Counted from the first letter of the stretch, positions 1 through 16,893 are shown. The stretch: 64,000 nucleotides of DNA from Oncomelania hupensis (GCA_036898135.1 CM072527.1:330558-394557); one strand, 5' to 3'. Numbers and translations are program-made. The notes: generated by a model not told the origin, from the sequence alone.

Positions 1-717
1 AAGAAACACGATCACATCACACCTCTATTACATTCCCTTCACTGGCTTCCTGTGCAAGCACGCGTAGAGTACAAACTCTCTGTTCTCGGTCACAACTTCT
101 TCACAGATTCTTGTCGTTCCTACCTTGCTGATCTACTGTCTGTCTACTCCCCTTCACGCACTTTAAGATCTTCTGCTGACACTCGCACACTCAAGGTTCC
201 CGTCACCCGCACTAAGACATACGGCCAACGTGCATTCGCTTACTCCGCACCCAAGCAGTGGAATTCCCTTCCTTCCCACATCCGCAACATACAATCAACA
301 CAGGCATTCAAAAAGGCCCTCAAAACCCACCTCTTCAAACTGCATTATTCAGACTGATTTGTATCCCGCTGCCATTCTCTTCTCTTTTGTCTCTGTCTGA
401 TCCGTAAAACGGCCGTAAATATTTATACTGTTTTTCTTCCTGGGTTCAACCGGGCATATAAATAGCTGTGAATAGGTTTTTGCTATTCTATTTCTTTCTT
501 TTTCGTCATTTATGTACATAGTGGTAAATAGTCTATTTCTGTCCTTTTTTTTGTCATTTGCATACATAGTTGTAAATAGTTCTTACCTTTACTGTTCCGT
601 CTTTTGGTGTATCGTAGCAAAAGCGATGTTTGTTCGAGTGGATGTATTTTCATGTAATGACTATGTAAAGCGTGGTGAGTCTGGTCATAGGCTGGAGTAC
701 CCGCTATATAAAAATCC

Positions 718-751
<34 letters not shown>
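1..751 (+). mobile_element. L2/CR1-like LINE, 3' end (ORF2 C-terminus, 3' UTR, TTA tail)
   Basis: The frame is open from base 1 to the stop at 355-357 and reads the typical C-terminal tail of L2/CR1 reverse transcriptases: HWLPVQARVEYKLSVL, then SYLADLLSVYSPSRTLRSS, then RAFAYSAPKQWNSLPSHIR, ending KTHLFKLHYSD. The ~360-bp 3' UTR ends with a TAAAGCG...CCGCTATATAAAAATCC motif and a (TTA)n tail at 720-751. The same element with more of its 5' part is at 24278-25310. Confidence 0.8.
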
Positions 752-752
<1 letters not shown>

Positions 753-1015
753 ATCCTTCATTCTATAGACCCTGACCGCAGCTCATATTTGTTCTGCTTT
801 TGACTATGCTTGTGGATTTGCTGTGATTGTGATGACTTGTTTGCAGAAAGTTAACTTTATGTATTTTTTTATTTTGTGTGTTTTTTTTTTATTTTTGTCT
901 CATTGTATAATTTCTAATGCAATATTGTAAGTTGTTTCATGTTTGTTTCTTTCTTTTCATGTAAAGCGCTATGCTATGTCTATAAAAAGACAAGTAATAG
1001 CGCTATATAAATGTC

Positions 1016-1064
<49 letters not shown>

Positions 1065-1072
1065 TATTATTA
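752..1072 (+). mobile_element. Second L2-like LINE/SINE 3' tail with (TTA)n
   Basis: It ends in GTAAAGCGCTATG, then AGCGCTATATAAATGTCC, followed by (TTA)n at 1017-1072. This is a variant of the tail of the preceding element, so two elements sharing a tail type lie head to tail. It has no coding capacity. Copy 2: about 25311-25630. Confidence 0.6.
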
Positions 1073-3018
1073 GTTTGGGAGAAAATACGATTAGAAACAA
1101 AAAGAAACACAAAAAATCAAAAACAATAGATGATGACGTGACCGTGATGATGTCACCCGACATGCATTATTTGAGTCGGTTGGTAGGCATCTTTATGTTT
1201 TAACTATGTACTCAATTTCAAAGAAATCCGTCCATTACTTTCAGAGAAAAGCTCGCACGGACAGAGCCCAAAACGATAGTTCCCCAGCTTTACTCCGGAA
1301 CTAACAAAATGGTTCCATGCATAATAAGCCATGCTCGGAAATACGACGAGAAAAACCTTTAGCCGGTTGCTTGCATGTTGCGCCAGAGTTGTCTAACGTT
1401 GGGGCGGACATTCTTTGCAAACGAACAGTTTCTCGCCTGCAATACCTGCTTTGTACTCCAACAAATCGTCCGGATCAACCAAAAAGTTGATTTCTATCGC
1501 AATACTAGCGAGTACCGCTATGTTGGCTTTGCACTGCCAAGCAACCACAACCTACCTTTCCGAAGTAAAGCTTGCAGCTCGGGGTAGATTGTATATTCAA
1601 AAAAGATCTTCATGTTTTTCTTTTACATTTTGATTTTAAAAAAGGGGGTACTATTATTTTGCAGACAAACAACAGGTGATACGGATTAAATTAGTCACCG
1701 CATAATACTTTATGTCCGCTGAAAGTTTGGTTTAAAAAAACATTTAATTTCATTCTAAAACTTAGCCTTAAATCATTTTTATTACTTGTTGCACAATTGT
1801 ATTTGCACTAAATGTATTGCACCATTTAAAGTTTAATTGATTCCTACACGTTTCCCCTCATTTTTGTAAACTCCATCATTCCGTAACATTCTTGTAACGA
1901 TAATATGTTTTGTTTTTTTTAAAACATTATAAAAATGTTATTAAATAATATAATAACGATGACAATCTTGTTTTATTTGTTATTATGATTGCATTGTAAT
2001 ACAGCTCACTACTCAGGAAACTTTCTCCCTTCTCATTGTTTCATCTGCATCCTCGTCGTTCTCTTTTACCTCTTGTTGTCGTTGTCGTCGTTTGTTTGTT
2101 GTTGTTGTTGTTCTTATTTAAAATAAAATAAAAATAAACAAATAACAGCCAACTAACTCGCGCGCACGCACAAAACCTGATTGAAGCACAAACAGATTCT
2201 AACAAAAACAAACTTCGGTAACCTCGTCTTCAGTTGTTAAAAACTCATCTTTCAATAAAAGACAAAATATTTTGACCGAATTACACATTTCAACGATCAG
2301 TCGAGGGTCAACGTCTACAGTTTTTTTCGCAAATAATTCTATAGGAACGTTCCGTTTCCCTTCAATATTTTTAACAACATTAAAGGCACCATTCATCGTT
2401 CATCATCTCATTCCATACACATTGAAAGGCTCTCAAAGGCCTATCATTGATAAGTGCGTGGGCGATTTAATCAAGACAAAGAGCTTTACACACGTATCAA
2501 CGATGGGGTTTTGAAAGCATTTCAATGGGCATTATGACATGAGTTCGTCGCGATGTGGAAGAGTCTTAAAGTAATATAGAACGCTCGCCTATTTGCGGCC
2601 AGCTTTGCTTGCACGCGTAAACACTGAAGAGGTTGTTCATCGCTGATCCTCGTCTGATGGTTGTTACGTGTCGGTCAGACCTTAGAGATTCAAGGATGAA
2701 TGACATATCATCGCTGTTGTTGTTCAAAATCCTTTATTATATTAATGTTTCCTTAGATTTTAAAAAAAATCATTATAACCTATTGTAGATGCTACAGTTA
2801 CAAATGACAATAGGCTAAAATTGTTGATCGGTAACAAGATTGCTATTTGATATGTTCCAATTTCTTTTCTTTTAATTTACTTGTAACTTGTTATTTTGAT
2901 TATTGATTTATTTACTCATTTACACATTCTCTTTCGTTTAATTTGTATTAGCCTCATTATGAATCTGAAAAAAATGGTTAGTCACGTGGATACATTTGTT
3001 ATACATATAAGCTCTCTT
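1073..3018. other. AT-rich non-coding stretch
   Basis: I see no gene here. There are A/T runs, a (TTG)n-like stretch near 2085-2115, and a 65-codon minus-strand frame at 2199-2396 with no recognisable family. The stretch recurs at about 25630-27572. Confidence 0.5.
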
Positions 3019-3366
3019 CACTTTATTTTAAGCAAATACGTCTGTATCTACACTTTATTTTAACCAAATACGTCTGTATCTACATTTTATTGTAAGCAAA
3101 TACGTCTGTATCTACACTTTATTGTAAGCAAATACGTCGGTATCTACACTTTATTGTAAGCAAATACGTCTGTATCTACACTTTATTTTAAGCAAATACG
3201 TCTGTATCTACACTTTATTTTAAGCAAATACGTCTGTATCTACACTTTATTTTAAGCAAATACGTCTGTATCTACACTTTATTTTAAGCAAATACGTCTG
3301 TATCTACACTTTATTTTAAGCAAATAGTCTGTATCTACACTTTATTTTAAGCAAATACGTCTCTAT
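3019..3366. repeat. 32-bp minisatellite, ~11 units
   Basis: Contiguous units contain TTTATTTTAAGCAAATACG followed by TCTGTATCTACAC. One unit lacks two bases (AAATAGTCTG), and a few vary T/G in the TTTTAA part. There are no spacers. Copy 2 is at 27573-27920 with the same variant units in the same order. Confidence 0.9.
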
Positions 3367-3629
3367 CCTGTAAACAATAAAAGGTACAGCAACAACAAGA
3401 GTCAGGGAGTTCTGCAAAAATGTGAGGAAAAGAGACTTGGATATTTGTCATTGATGACTTCTGGTTGTGATTCAGCGATACCGTGTAACATTTCTCACTA
3501 ATAATTTAAACAAGTAGGCCCAATCCCATTTGACTCCCATCCCCTTATTAAACTTACTTAAAGTATTCTACATGAAATGAGTGCCCAGTAAGTTTAAAAT
3601 ACTCTTAAATAATCTTAATGATTGCATTA

Positions 3630-3980
3630 AAACACTCATATTGACTTTGATCTTGATATGACGTTATGCACATGAATACTCAGGTATAATCAAATAAAAT
3701 AGTTTTATATTTAAAAAACAACAGAGACTTGAAACAAACTTTACATTGGGATGACCCTGACCTCGTAGTCTAGGATATTTGAAATTACCCATATGAACCT
3801 ACTTCGGGCAGTTCCTCAAACCCTGACCCTGCAGTGAGGTTGATCAAACTTGCATGGTAGGTATGTCTGATTGATATATTGATCTTGCTTCAAACAATCT
3901 TAAATCCACTGTCCATAGCTTGGGGAAAAAAATAATTGTTGCGAAAAAAAGCCATTTTTAGACTAACATATGTTGACCTT
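3630..3980. repeat. TGACCTTGA-type dispersed repeat, left part
   Basis: It carries GATGACCCTGACCTCG, CCCTGACCCTGCAG and TGTTGACCTT segments typical of a family also seen at 22760-23930, 49170-49971 and 56610-56891. It is split from its right part (4455-4665) by the LINE fragment at 3981-4438. Confidence 0.55.
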
Positions 3981-4438
3981 TCCCAGAACTGTTGCGACGA
4001 TGGCTTATAGAATATATCTAAATTCCATAAGAACTAAATATTGTACGAACGTCAAATGTATATGTAATGAAATGTTTTCTTTGAAACATGTTTTATTTGA
4101 ATGCAATCAACTGCGTAATAGTTTGCCTAATAATGTTACGTCTTTGGGCAATATTAGTTTTAGTGTATGCATTAGTTTAGCGAAGACGTTCATTGGTTCT
4201 TCAGTTAGTCAATATCTATGAGAATCGTCGATGTTATTTGATCATAATTATGTTGTTGCATTGATGTCAAAGAAAAAATAAATCAAAGAAAAAAAATAAT
4301 TATGTTGTTGTTTTTTTTGTGTTTTTTTTTTCAATTTATTTTCTTTGTATTTATTTATTTATATTTTTTGTTTTGTTTTCATTTGTTTTTGTTTTTGTCT
4401 TATCATTTCGGTGAAAAAGACATTAAAACAAACAAACA
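3981..4438 (+). mobile_element. 5'-truncated LINE 3' end with 16-bp target duplication
   Basis: The insert is flanked by identical AACATATGTTGACCTT at 3965-3980 and 4439-4454. Its first ~240 nt encode the C-terminal tail of a LINE ORF2: RYLNSIRTK-like arginine/asparagine-rich residues, then a C-x-C...H-x4-C knuckle (CKCICNEMFSLKHVLFEC-like), with the stop at 4219-4221. The rest is an AT-rich 3' UTR ending in (AAAC)n. This knuckle is typical of I/Nimb-group and some other LINEs; the clade is not certain. Copy 2: 28539-28997. Confidence 0.7.
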
Positions 4439-4454
4439 AACATATGTTGACCTT

Positions 4455-4665
4455 GCGACATTGACCTTGAAGTAATTTTTGATCTCTCGATCATGGCTCC
4501 TACCAAGTTTGGTTGTGATAGACAAAATAAGTTCCGAGTAATTAGCCACGCTTTGCATAGACGGAGTGACGGGCAGGCGGACGGAGTGACTTCCATGGAT
4601 ACCATTTAGGATTGATCTATTTAGGACTCGTATCGCGCAGAATTGCAAAAAATAGAATGGCTTTA
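4455..4665. repeat. TGACCTTGA-type dispersed repeat, right part
   Basis: It contains ACATTGACCTTGAAG, CCAAGTTTGGTTGTGATAG and a GACGGAGTGACGGG-like stretch, then GGACTCGTATCGCGCAGA. The same order (nuclear-receptor-like half sites, CAAGTTTGGTTGTGATAG, GACGGACGG) appears at 23597-23770 and 55590-55700. Copy 2: about 29014-29225. Confidence 0.55.
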
Positions 4666-4714
4666 TTATTTATTTTGGGGTGAGTACATATAGACTCCTG
4701 ATGCTAATCCCCCC

Positions 4715-4960
4715 CGTTGAGGTGCCGGGAGTTTCAGTATAAATAGTATCCTCACTTTCTGGAAATTTAGTGCTTTAAATTCCCACTGTCGCTGTCTTTC
4801 TCATTTGTTCTTTCTCATTACTGCTCAGTTCTATCAATCTGCTATACAATTTTCTTCTTCGCTACATCAGTCACCTACCTTTTTTCTTGAAAACTCTTCC
4901 GGGACGCGAACTTGTTTTTTCCAACCTAGTTCCGGCATTCGCCGAAAAAGGCAATTACCG
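4715..4960 (+). mobile_element. Fragment of the 'GTCCGCTGGAC' L2-like LINE 3' UTR
   Basis: GTATAAATAGTATCC, CACTTTCTGGAAATTTAG and TTTTTTCTTGAAAACTCTTCC match the 3' UTR at 19065-19610. The fragment breaks off after the GGGACGCGAAC segment. The 90 bp that follow (4915-5010) are an inverted copy of 6700-6775. Copy 2: about 29274-29519. Confidence 0.6.
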
Positions 4961-5013
4961 AAGTCGAAAAAAGCTCTCCGAGTCGAGCGAAGCTATCCGA
5001 TGTTTTACAAACG

Positions 5014-5151
5014 AATGCTGGCAGGACTACGTGAAACCACAGGCTGGGAAGTCTCGTCTTTCGTAGGCCTCAATTACATACTATACTACGTACGTATGTA
5101 GTAGGCCCACGAGTTTACAAAGACGAAAGAAAAGACTTCAGAGCCTGTAGT
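5014..5151. repeat. Imperfect palindrome (~138 bp)
   Basis: The left arm CAGGCTGGGAAGTCTCGTC and the right arm GACTTCAGAGCCTG are inverted, extended by TCTTTCGT/ACGAAAGA. The centre CTACGTACGTATGTAG is itself palindromic. It may be a short foldback/MITE remnant. Copy 2 starts near 29573. Confidence 0.5.
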
Positions 5152-5891
5152 GAAACATCCGTTCATGAAATTAGCCGATTAAGTTTTGATATGATGATGG
5201 TGATCATTGTAGTCAGGGTGGCGACGTGGTGATTCGTCCTTAACGCTAACGCAATAGGACGTTAAGCTTCGTTATTCCTAGATCTAATTCTATTTCGATT
5301 TGCACAGCTTCAAGCTGTAAGTCAAGTCGAGATTCGCATTTTGAAGCAATTAGTATTATTATTATTTTATGATGATTAATATACTGACACAATTAGTAAT
5401 AAAGAGTAAAAGTAATACATAACACATAATGCACACATACAACGATTTCACATCTATATCAACACTAAAACCATGACAAAACTTCAAAGCGCTATGGATA
5501 CGTTGATGTCCCTTCAGCACAACAAGGCAAAGCAAGTTTATAATGGTCTCAAAAAAACAGTGACATTTTTATTGCAAGCACCAAAGCAATTATTTATTTA
5601 ACTAATATTATTCTTTTTAACTGATTCAGTAAATTTGTTATATGTATTTCAATGATATGTATTTTAATGAGAAACACGTCTTTAAAAAATGTTGCGTGGC
5701 AGGCGGAAATTTCCATAAATCGTCTGAAAACTTTGGTAAATCTATAAGAAAAAAATAACCAGTAACACCATCTGAATATTTCGGGTTACACCCAACTTCA
5801 GCAAAAACAGACAAAACGTCACTGGCCAAATTTACACCATTGAGCACGCACAGCAGCACACTATTCTTTTCTTTCTTTTTTTTTAAGGTAG

Positions 5892-5892
<1 letters not shown>

Positions 5893-5963
<71 letters not shown>

Positions 5964-6020
5964 TAATAATAACAAACAAACAAAACAAATAAATTAATTA
6001 AAGATTTAACTAAATAACTA

Positions 6021-6105
<85 letters not shown>

Positions 6106-6110
6106 GCTAC
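5893..6110. repeat. (AAT)n and (ACT)n microsatellites
   Basis: (AAT)n occupies about 5893-5960 and (ACT)n about 6019-6105, separated by A/C-rich sequence. In copy 2 (30452-30666) both arrays differ slightly in length. Confidence 0.9.
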
Positions 6111-6113
6111 TAG

Positions 6114-6322
6114 CGAAGTTGTGGTCTTGATTTTGTGGTGCTGATTCGGCTCTTTGCAGTCCGCTGGACTCTGTAAGCAATGAATAACTAATTAGCTATT
6201 AATTTAACTCTGATCTCGAGTTGTCTTGATTTTGTGGTCCGGATTCGGCTCTTTGAAGTCCGCTGGACCCTGTAAGCAATGAATAACTAACTAACTATTA
6301 CTTGAACTCTGATCTCGAGTTA
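6114..6322 (+). mobile_element. Two tandem copies of a LINE 3' terminus
   Basis: TTGTGGTCTTGATTTTGTGG, GATTCGGCTCTTTG and GTCCGCTGGAC, then GTAAGCAATGAATAACTAA, occur twice about 100 bp apart (the hairpin motif is at 6159-6169 and 6258-6268). Each is followed by ACTCTGATCTCGAGTT. This is the end of the element whose fuller copy is at 47889-48475. Confidence 0.65.
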
Positions 6323-6762
6323 TTAAAATAAAATTCACTTAGCCTACTCGTCCTTTCTCCGGAAATTTAAAGATTCAAATATTATAAAGTATAGGTCTAA
6401 ATTTTATTAATTAGAATAGATATAGTTTATACATTTATTTACGTATAAAACAAACAATACAGGTCTAAAATAAATTACGCCTACGTATACTGTATAACAG
6501 TGTCTACTTGGTTCTAGGCAGGAAATGGGGAATACTATTATTAGCCTACTGCTGAGAACTAACAAAATGCAAATCAAGGAACGCAACTATTAAATATGGT
6601 CGATAATAACAAAGTATACCGTGCGAAATGCTAATCTGTGTAAATCGAACAGAATTAAAAGCAACAGCGATCATTTTTAATGTCAGCTAGTCATGCAAGC
6701 ATCATTTCGTAACACATCGGAGAGCTTCGTTCGACTTCGGTGATTGCCTTTTTGGGCGAATG

Positions 6763-6896
6763 ACTGGAACTAGGTTTTCCGGGACAAGACTCCTTATTTT
6801 GTGTGTGAGGTCTTTTGGATCAGCTTGGGAATATTGGACGCTTTCTGCCAGATGGTCACTAAAGCTTCCTATGATGGTATTATTTAGCAATGTAGG
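6763..6896 (+). mobile_element. L2-like LINE 3' UTR, left part (split by solo LTR)
   Basis: It matches 19230-19340 (GGATCAGCTTGGGAATATTGG, CTTCCTATGATG, TTATTTAGCAATGTAGG) and resumes at 8371 after the LTR. Copy 2: 31324-31457. Confidence 0.7.
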
Positions 6897-8370
6897 TGTC
6901 ACGTGGGGTTTATGGGTTGCTGGGCTCTGCACAATGGAATGCTGTAACCCTCACGCTTTATTCTATGGGAACTGCTAGTTAGTCACCCGGTGAATTACTT
7001 TAATACATTTATTTGTTTAGCTCGGTCTGTGTTAAGGCTGGGATACAGACATACATAGAAAAATGGTAAAAGATCACTGTCACACTAGCTTTCACACGGC
7101 TATGAATCATATGTAGTCCAGCCACTTGATAACAGTTAAAATCACACATTTATTTCTTCTACTCTATACAAGATCTTCGATGTACTAATCTACCTTAAAA
7201 GTCATGAGTCAATGCAACTAATTCGATCGCTGATAGTCTAGGCAGCTAATATGTCATCCTCTGGCACTGGATGCTAAAGTTCATGAGACGTGGACTACTG
7301 TGGTCCTGTTGTCTCAGTTTTTGCGCACTCTTGGCTCTGTACTTAACTTAGAGTCCGACGTGCTGTGCTGGGGTCGGTTTCCTGACAACTGTGTTGTCTT
7401 CTTCTGGTTTCTTCCCTGTGGTTAGACTGGTGGGCTTTCCTCGCGCAATGCTGGGGATACCTCGGCAGCCAACTTATGCGTCGACGTGGTTTCGTCTGAT
7501 GCTGTGTTGGGCGCACTACAGAACGCCTGATCGTCTGTAACACATGAGACGAAATTCTGCACAACCCTGAATAATTGGTAATAGCCCTCAGTGATTAGCT
7601 CCACATCTACATATATAAGCGACGAACATTCTGCTAAGTCCGTGGTCCACTGGAATCTCCACTCTAATTTCCTATACATACATAAATATAAAACATGGCT
7701 ACTTATACACATCAAGAATTAATAATATTATACACATTCATTTGTACAGCCACTGGTCTGCAATCACACATATAAGTTAAACAACAGTGGTTTCGTACAA
7801 AATTCAAGATGGCGCCGGCCGGTCGTCTTTTTGCCTCGTGGTCAGCTTCTCCACATGTTCAGGCAAAGTCGGCCTAACAATTCAATTCTATGCATAGCAA
7901 ATTCCACAAACATAATTCAACAATAATATAATACATCACGATGAAACAGAAGCATGTTCATTTACCTTCTTGACAATGTCAGGCAGTGGCTACTTGAGTG
8001 AATTCGGATTTTCCCAAGTACTGCTTCCTAGTCTTTTCAGGAGAGATCTTACTGCTAGCTGTGTAGCTGTGTACTGCTCCTTGGTTCAAACACGACTGCC
8101 GGTCTAGCTCTACATTTGAATCAGCCAGACCTGGTTGAGTCCATTCTAAGCTGTGATCCCATTGGCGGATAATCGACTCGCCTAACGTAGCTACGATGAT
8201 GTCATTGCCTGAGCTCCTACCGCTATCACTGCTGTGTGTAGCCGGCAGTATCATTGCTACGCTTGATTACTTCCATCGTCTGCTGCTGCCTAACATTAAC
8301 ATTCTATGATTCCGATGACTAAACAAGCTAAATATTAAAATAAGCAGGGTAAACTGGTCCGTTCGTCACA
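6897..8370. mobile_element. Solo LTR (~1.47 kb) with 5-bp TSD GTAGG
   Basis: The insert interrupts a LINE 3' UTR whose two halves rejoin exactly if one GTAGG is removed (TSD 6892-6896 and 8371-8375). It begins TGTCACGTGG and ends TTCGTCACA, the TG...CA ends of LTRs. It has no gag or pol and no second LTR in this window, so a solo LTR left by LTR-LTR recombination is the best reading. It contains a YY1-like CAAGATGGCG at 7805-7814. Copy 2 is 31458-32960, 29 bp longer, mainly from one 28-bp indel. Confidence 0.7.
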
Positions 8371-8640
8371 GTAGGCATTTTATATGTATGTGTTTTGTTG
8401 ATAATTTATAATGATGTTTGTATTCTATTTTGTTTTTGTAAACGGGGTTCGATAAATTAGAGTATAGTCTCAGCGTCCCCTGCGTGGGATGTCTTTATTG
8501 TAAAGTGACTGGCTGTGGAAAGCCTTCAGTTTTGCCACTAGGGTTGTTTCAGCGGATCTTTTATGCGGATCAGGGGTTGTCCGGTCCTGATTTGGCTCGG
8601 AAGAGTCCGCTGGACTTGAAGCAATAATCATGTAATGTAA
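8371..8640 (+). mobile_element. L2-like LINE 3' UTR, right part with terminal hairpin motif
   Basis: It continues the element from 6896 (TAGGCATTTTATATG, then TTTATAATGATGTTTGTATT) to GTCCGCTGGAC at 8605-8615 and AAGCAATAATCATGTAATG. Copy 2: 32961-33230. Confidence 0.7.
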
Positions 8641-9217
8641 TCCTGGTGCTAACAGCATGGGAGATGAACATACAACTTTGAGGATAATAGTTTATACTGA
8701 TGTAAGGGAGAGTCCACACACATGGGACCACTTTTTTTTCATCCCTCCGCAAAAACCAATGTGGAAACACGAAACATGATAATATTTGGCCAATATCTTT
8801 ATTTGATCTAAACGTATAACATAAAAACAAGCAATAAACTTATTTTAAAATAAAAGGGATTAAAATGAACTTGAAAGTGTGTTTTTTTCTTTTTTTTCTA
8901 AAGTCGTCCAAATTAGGAGACGTTCTGTAATTTGGACCACCCCGTCCTCGATATTGTTTGGACCAGTGGTCCATATTGGTGGACTGTGGTTCGTATAAGT
9001 ATGATGACTCTCACTCCATGTTTCTTCCAGGAAATGCTAAACAACGGTGAGCTCCCTTCTCTTGATGTTGGCCACTCTCGCAGTGTTGGTCTCTGCACAC
9101 CTAAACTTAGCTGCTCATAACGCAGTTTTATTAAAACAGTCATCAACTTTAATATTCGACATAAGACCAGAAATGCCCCTCCAAATTTAATAATTATTTG
9201 ACATAAGGTTAGCTTCT

Positions 9218-9292
9218 GTAATATTCTCTCTCTCTCCCCCACACACCCCCTCCCCCCTCTTTCCCCCCCCCCCCCACACACACACACACTGT
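9218..9292. repeat. Polypyrimidine/(CA)n low-complexity tract
   Basis: A (CT)n, C-run and (CA)n series. The C-run length differs between the two copies (copy 2 near 33821-33884). Confidence 0.9.
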
Positions 9293-9518
9293 GATATTCT
9301 TGGCTGTTTTAAACTGTCTAGACAGTACGTCAAGCATGACGTACCATGTTGAGGACGCGTAAAACTACTTCATACGTATAGAATGGAACAGGCACAAGTA
9401 TAATACTACAGCATCAATCACAATATTTAGTTAGTTAGTTATGTTGTTGTTAGGTAGATTAACGTCCCCGGACACATGGAGTGTATAGGGGACATTAGTA
9501 TCTAGTTAGTTAGTTTAA

Positions 9519-9735
9519 ATGTTTTATATAGCTCAAACACTGCTCAATGCGCTGGTCGATACAGGATGTACAGGATACAGGCACCCACCTGCACCTTTGG
9601 GCGAATAGTCTGATGGCCAGACGACTGAGCACAATACTGGGCGATTGGGGATGGGAAGTGGGGAGAGGGGGGAGGGGCGAGGACCTGTTTTTTGCAGTCC
9701 GCTGGACCCTATAAACAATAAATAGCTATCTCCGA
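9519..9735 (-). mobile_element. SINE-like fragment joined to a LINE terminus
   Basis: ATATAGCTCAAACACTGCTCAATGCG, CTGGTCGATACAGG, TTTGGGCGAATAGTCTGATGG and ACTGAGCACAATACTGGGC match the insert at 52178-52497. It runs into GCAGTCCGCTGGACCC (9695-9709), the L2-like LINE terminus. Copy 2: about 34115-34331. Confidence 0.5.
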
Positions 9736-10311
9736 TGTCTACAGACAACATTTATTTAGTGCAGACGATCAAATATGCACTTTCATGACTCACAAAGTTT
9801 AACCGTGTATATTACAAGTCATAATTCGTTTTATTTTGTGAGGATAATTAATTATACGTTTTATGTCTTGATATTTTTAGTCGGAATATTCGGAAAATTA
9901 AAAATTTTAAAAAACATTCCCCGTTTTGAAACAGCGATATTTGACGCCATATTATCGTTGTATGATCCAGGAGAAATAATCGAAATGTTAAAAAGCTCAA
10001 ACCGCCCAACAGTACTCTCCCTTTGTTTAAAAAAGAAAACTAGGTGGTCCACATTTGTCGCTGGTCCATATTTGTGGACTCTCCCATACAATAGAGCAAT
10101 TGCAAAAATCCCGCAAGGCCCAAGGGGATGTAGGGTCAAACTAACTGTGAATATTTGTTACCGACGTTAAACATTTACAGGATTCATTACAGAATTTTGC
10201 CGCGAAATCTGGCCAAGGACTGTTCCCATCTGCATTATTATTTGAACCTACATGCTTCTGGATACAGAAGGAACTCGTTTCAGCACGCTCTACTTTGCCT
10301 TATCAATGGTT

Positions 10312-15999
<5,688 letters not shown>

Positions 16000-16021
16000 C
16001 TATAGCCACACATCAAAACGG

Positions 16022-16075
16022 ATGCAATACAATACAATACAATACAATACAATACAATACAATACAATACAATAC

Positions 16076-16161
<86 letters not shown>

Positions 16162-16893
16162 CGGATTTTTATATAGCGGGTACTCCAGCCTATGACCAGA
16201 CTCACCACGCTTTACATAATCATTACATATAAATACATGCACTCGATAAAACATTGCTTTTGCTACAATACACCAAAAGACAGAACAGTAAGGGTACAAA
16301 CTATTTACAACTATGTACACAAATTACAAAAAAAGACAGAAATAGACTATTTACAACTATGTACACAAATGACAGAAAAGACAGAAATAGAATAGCAAAA
16401 AACCTATTCACAGCTATTTATATGCCCGGTTAGGCCCAAGAGGAAAAACAGTATAAATATGTACAGCCGTGTATACACTTACGGATCAGACAGAGACAAA
16501 AGAGGAGAGAATGGCAGCGGAATATAATTCAGTCTGAATAATGCAGTTTGAAGAGGTGGGTTTTGAGGGCCTTTTTGAATGCTTGTGTTGATTGTATGTT
16601 GCGGATATGGGAGGGAAGGGAATTCCACTGCTTAGGTGCGGAGTAGGCGAATGCACGTTAGCCGTATGTCTTAGTGCGGGTGACGGGAACCTTGAGTGTG
16701 CGAGTTTCAGCAGAAGATCTTAAAGTGCGTGAAGGGGAGTAGACAGACAGCAGGTCAGCAAGGTAGGAGGGACAAGAATCAGTGAAGAAGTTGTGACAGA
16801 GAACAGAGAGTTTGTACTCTATGCGTATACAATACAATACAATACAATACAATACAATACAATACAATACAATACAATACAATACAATACAAT
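16022..16893 (-). mobile_element. L2-like LINE 3' end inserted inside an (AATAC)n array
   Basis: (AATAC)n at 16025-16078 and again at 16829-16893 flank a minus-strand LINE 3' end: (AAT)n tail 16079-16163, 3' UTR, then the C-terminal RT coding sequence up to ~16826. It is closely related to 1-751 but carries a TAA stop where the other copy has CAA (after RTKTYG). The pentanucleotide array on both sides means the element landed in, or was flanked by a duplication of, the array. Copy 2: about 40628-41497, in sense in intron 1 and only 25 nt from the exon 2 acceptor. Confidence 0.75.

Larger units (their letters stand above)
8705..10086. mobile_element. Putative TIR DNA transposon remnant, TA-flanked (~1.38 kb)
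   Basis: The left end AGGGAGAGTCCACACACATG and the inverse of the right end, TGGGAGAGTCCACAAATATG, form imperfect terminal inverted repeats flanked by TA on both sides (8703-8704, 10087-10088). Sub-terminal GGTCCATATTGGTGGACT copies repeat the same motif. No transposase is recognisable. Mariner-like is possible from the TA. Later insertions lie inside it (9519-9735). Copy 2: 33296-34682, in the 3' region of the GIMAP-like gene. Confidence 0.45.

Noticed and set aside
2199..2396. 65-codon minus-strand frame with fairly protein-like composition
   Set aside because: No recognisable family, splice context or codon support. Identity between copies only reflects the recent duplication.
3019..3366. 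Regular 32-bp repeats resembling a CRISPR array
   Set aside because: Units are contiguous with no unique spacers, and the context is eukaryotic. It is a minisatellite.
8913..9287. 124-codon minus-strand frame (also 33504-33881)
   Set aside because: It starts in a polypyrimidine/(CA)n tract and crosses TIR-element sub-repeats; its length changes with the C run.
9775..10170. 131-codon plus-strand frame (also 34371-34766)
   Set aside because: Low-complexity, AT-driven composition inside the TIR element, antisense to the GIMAP 3' region; no family recognised.
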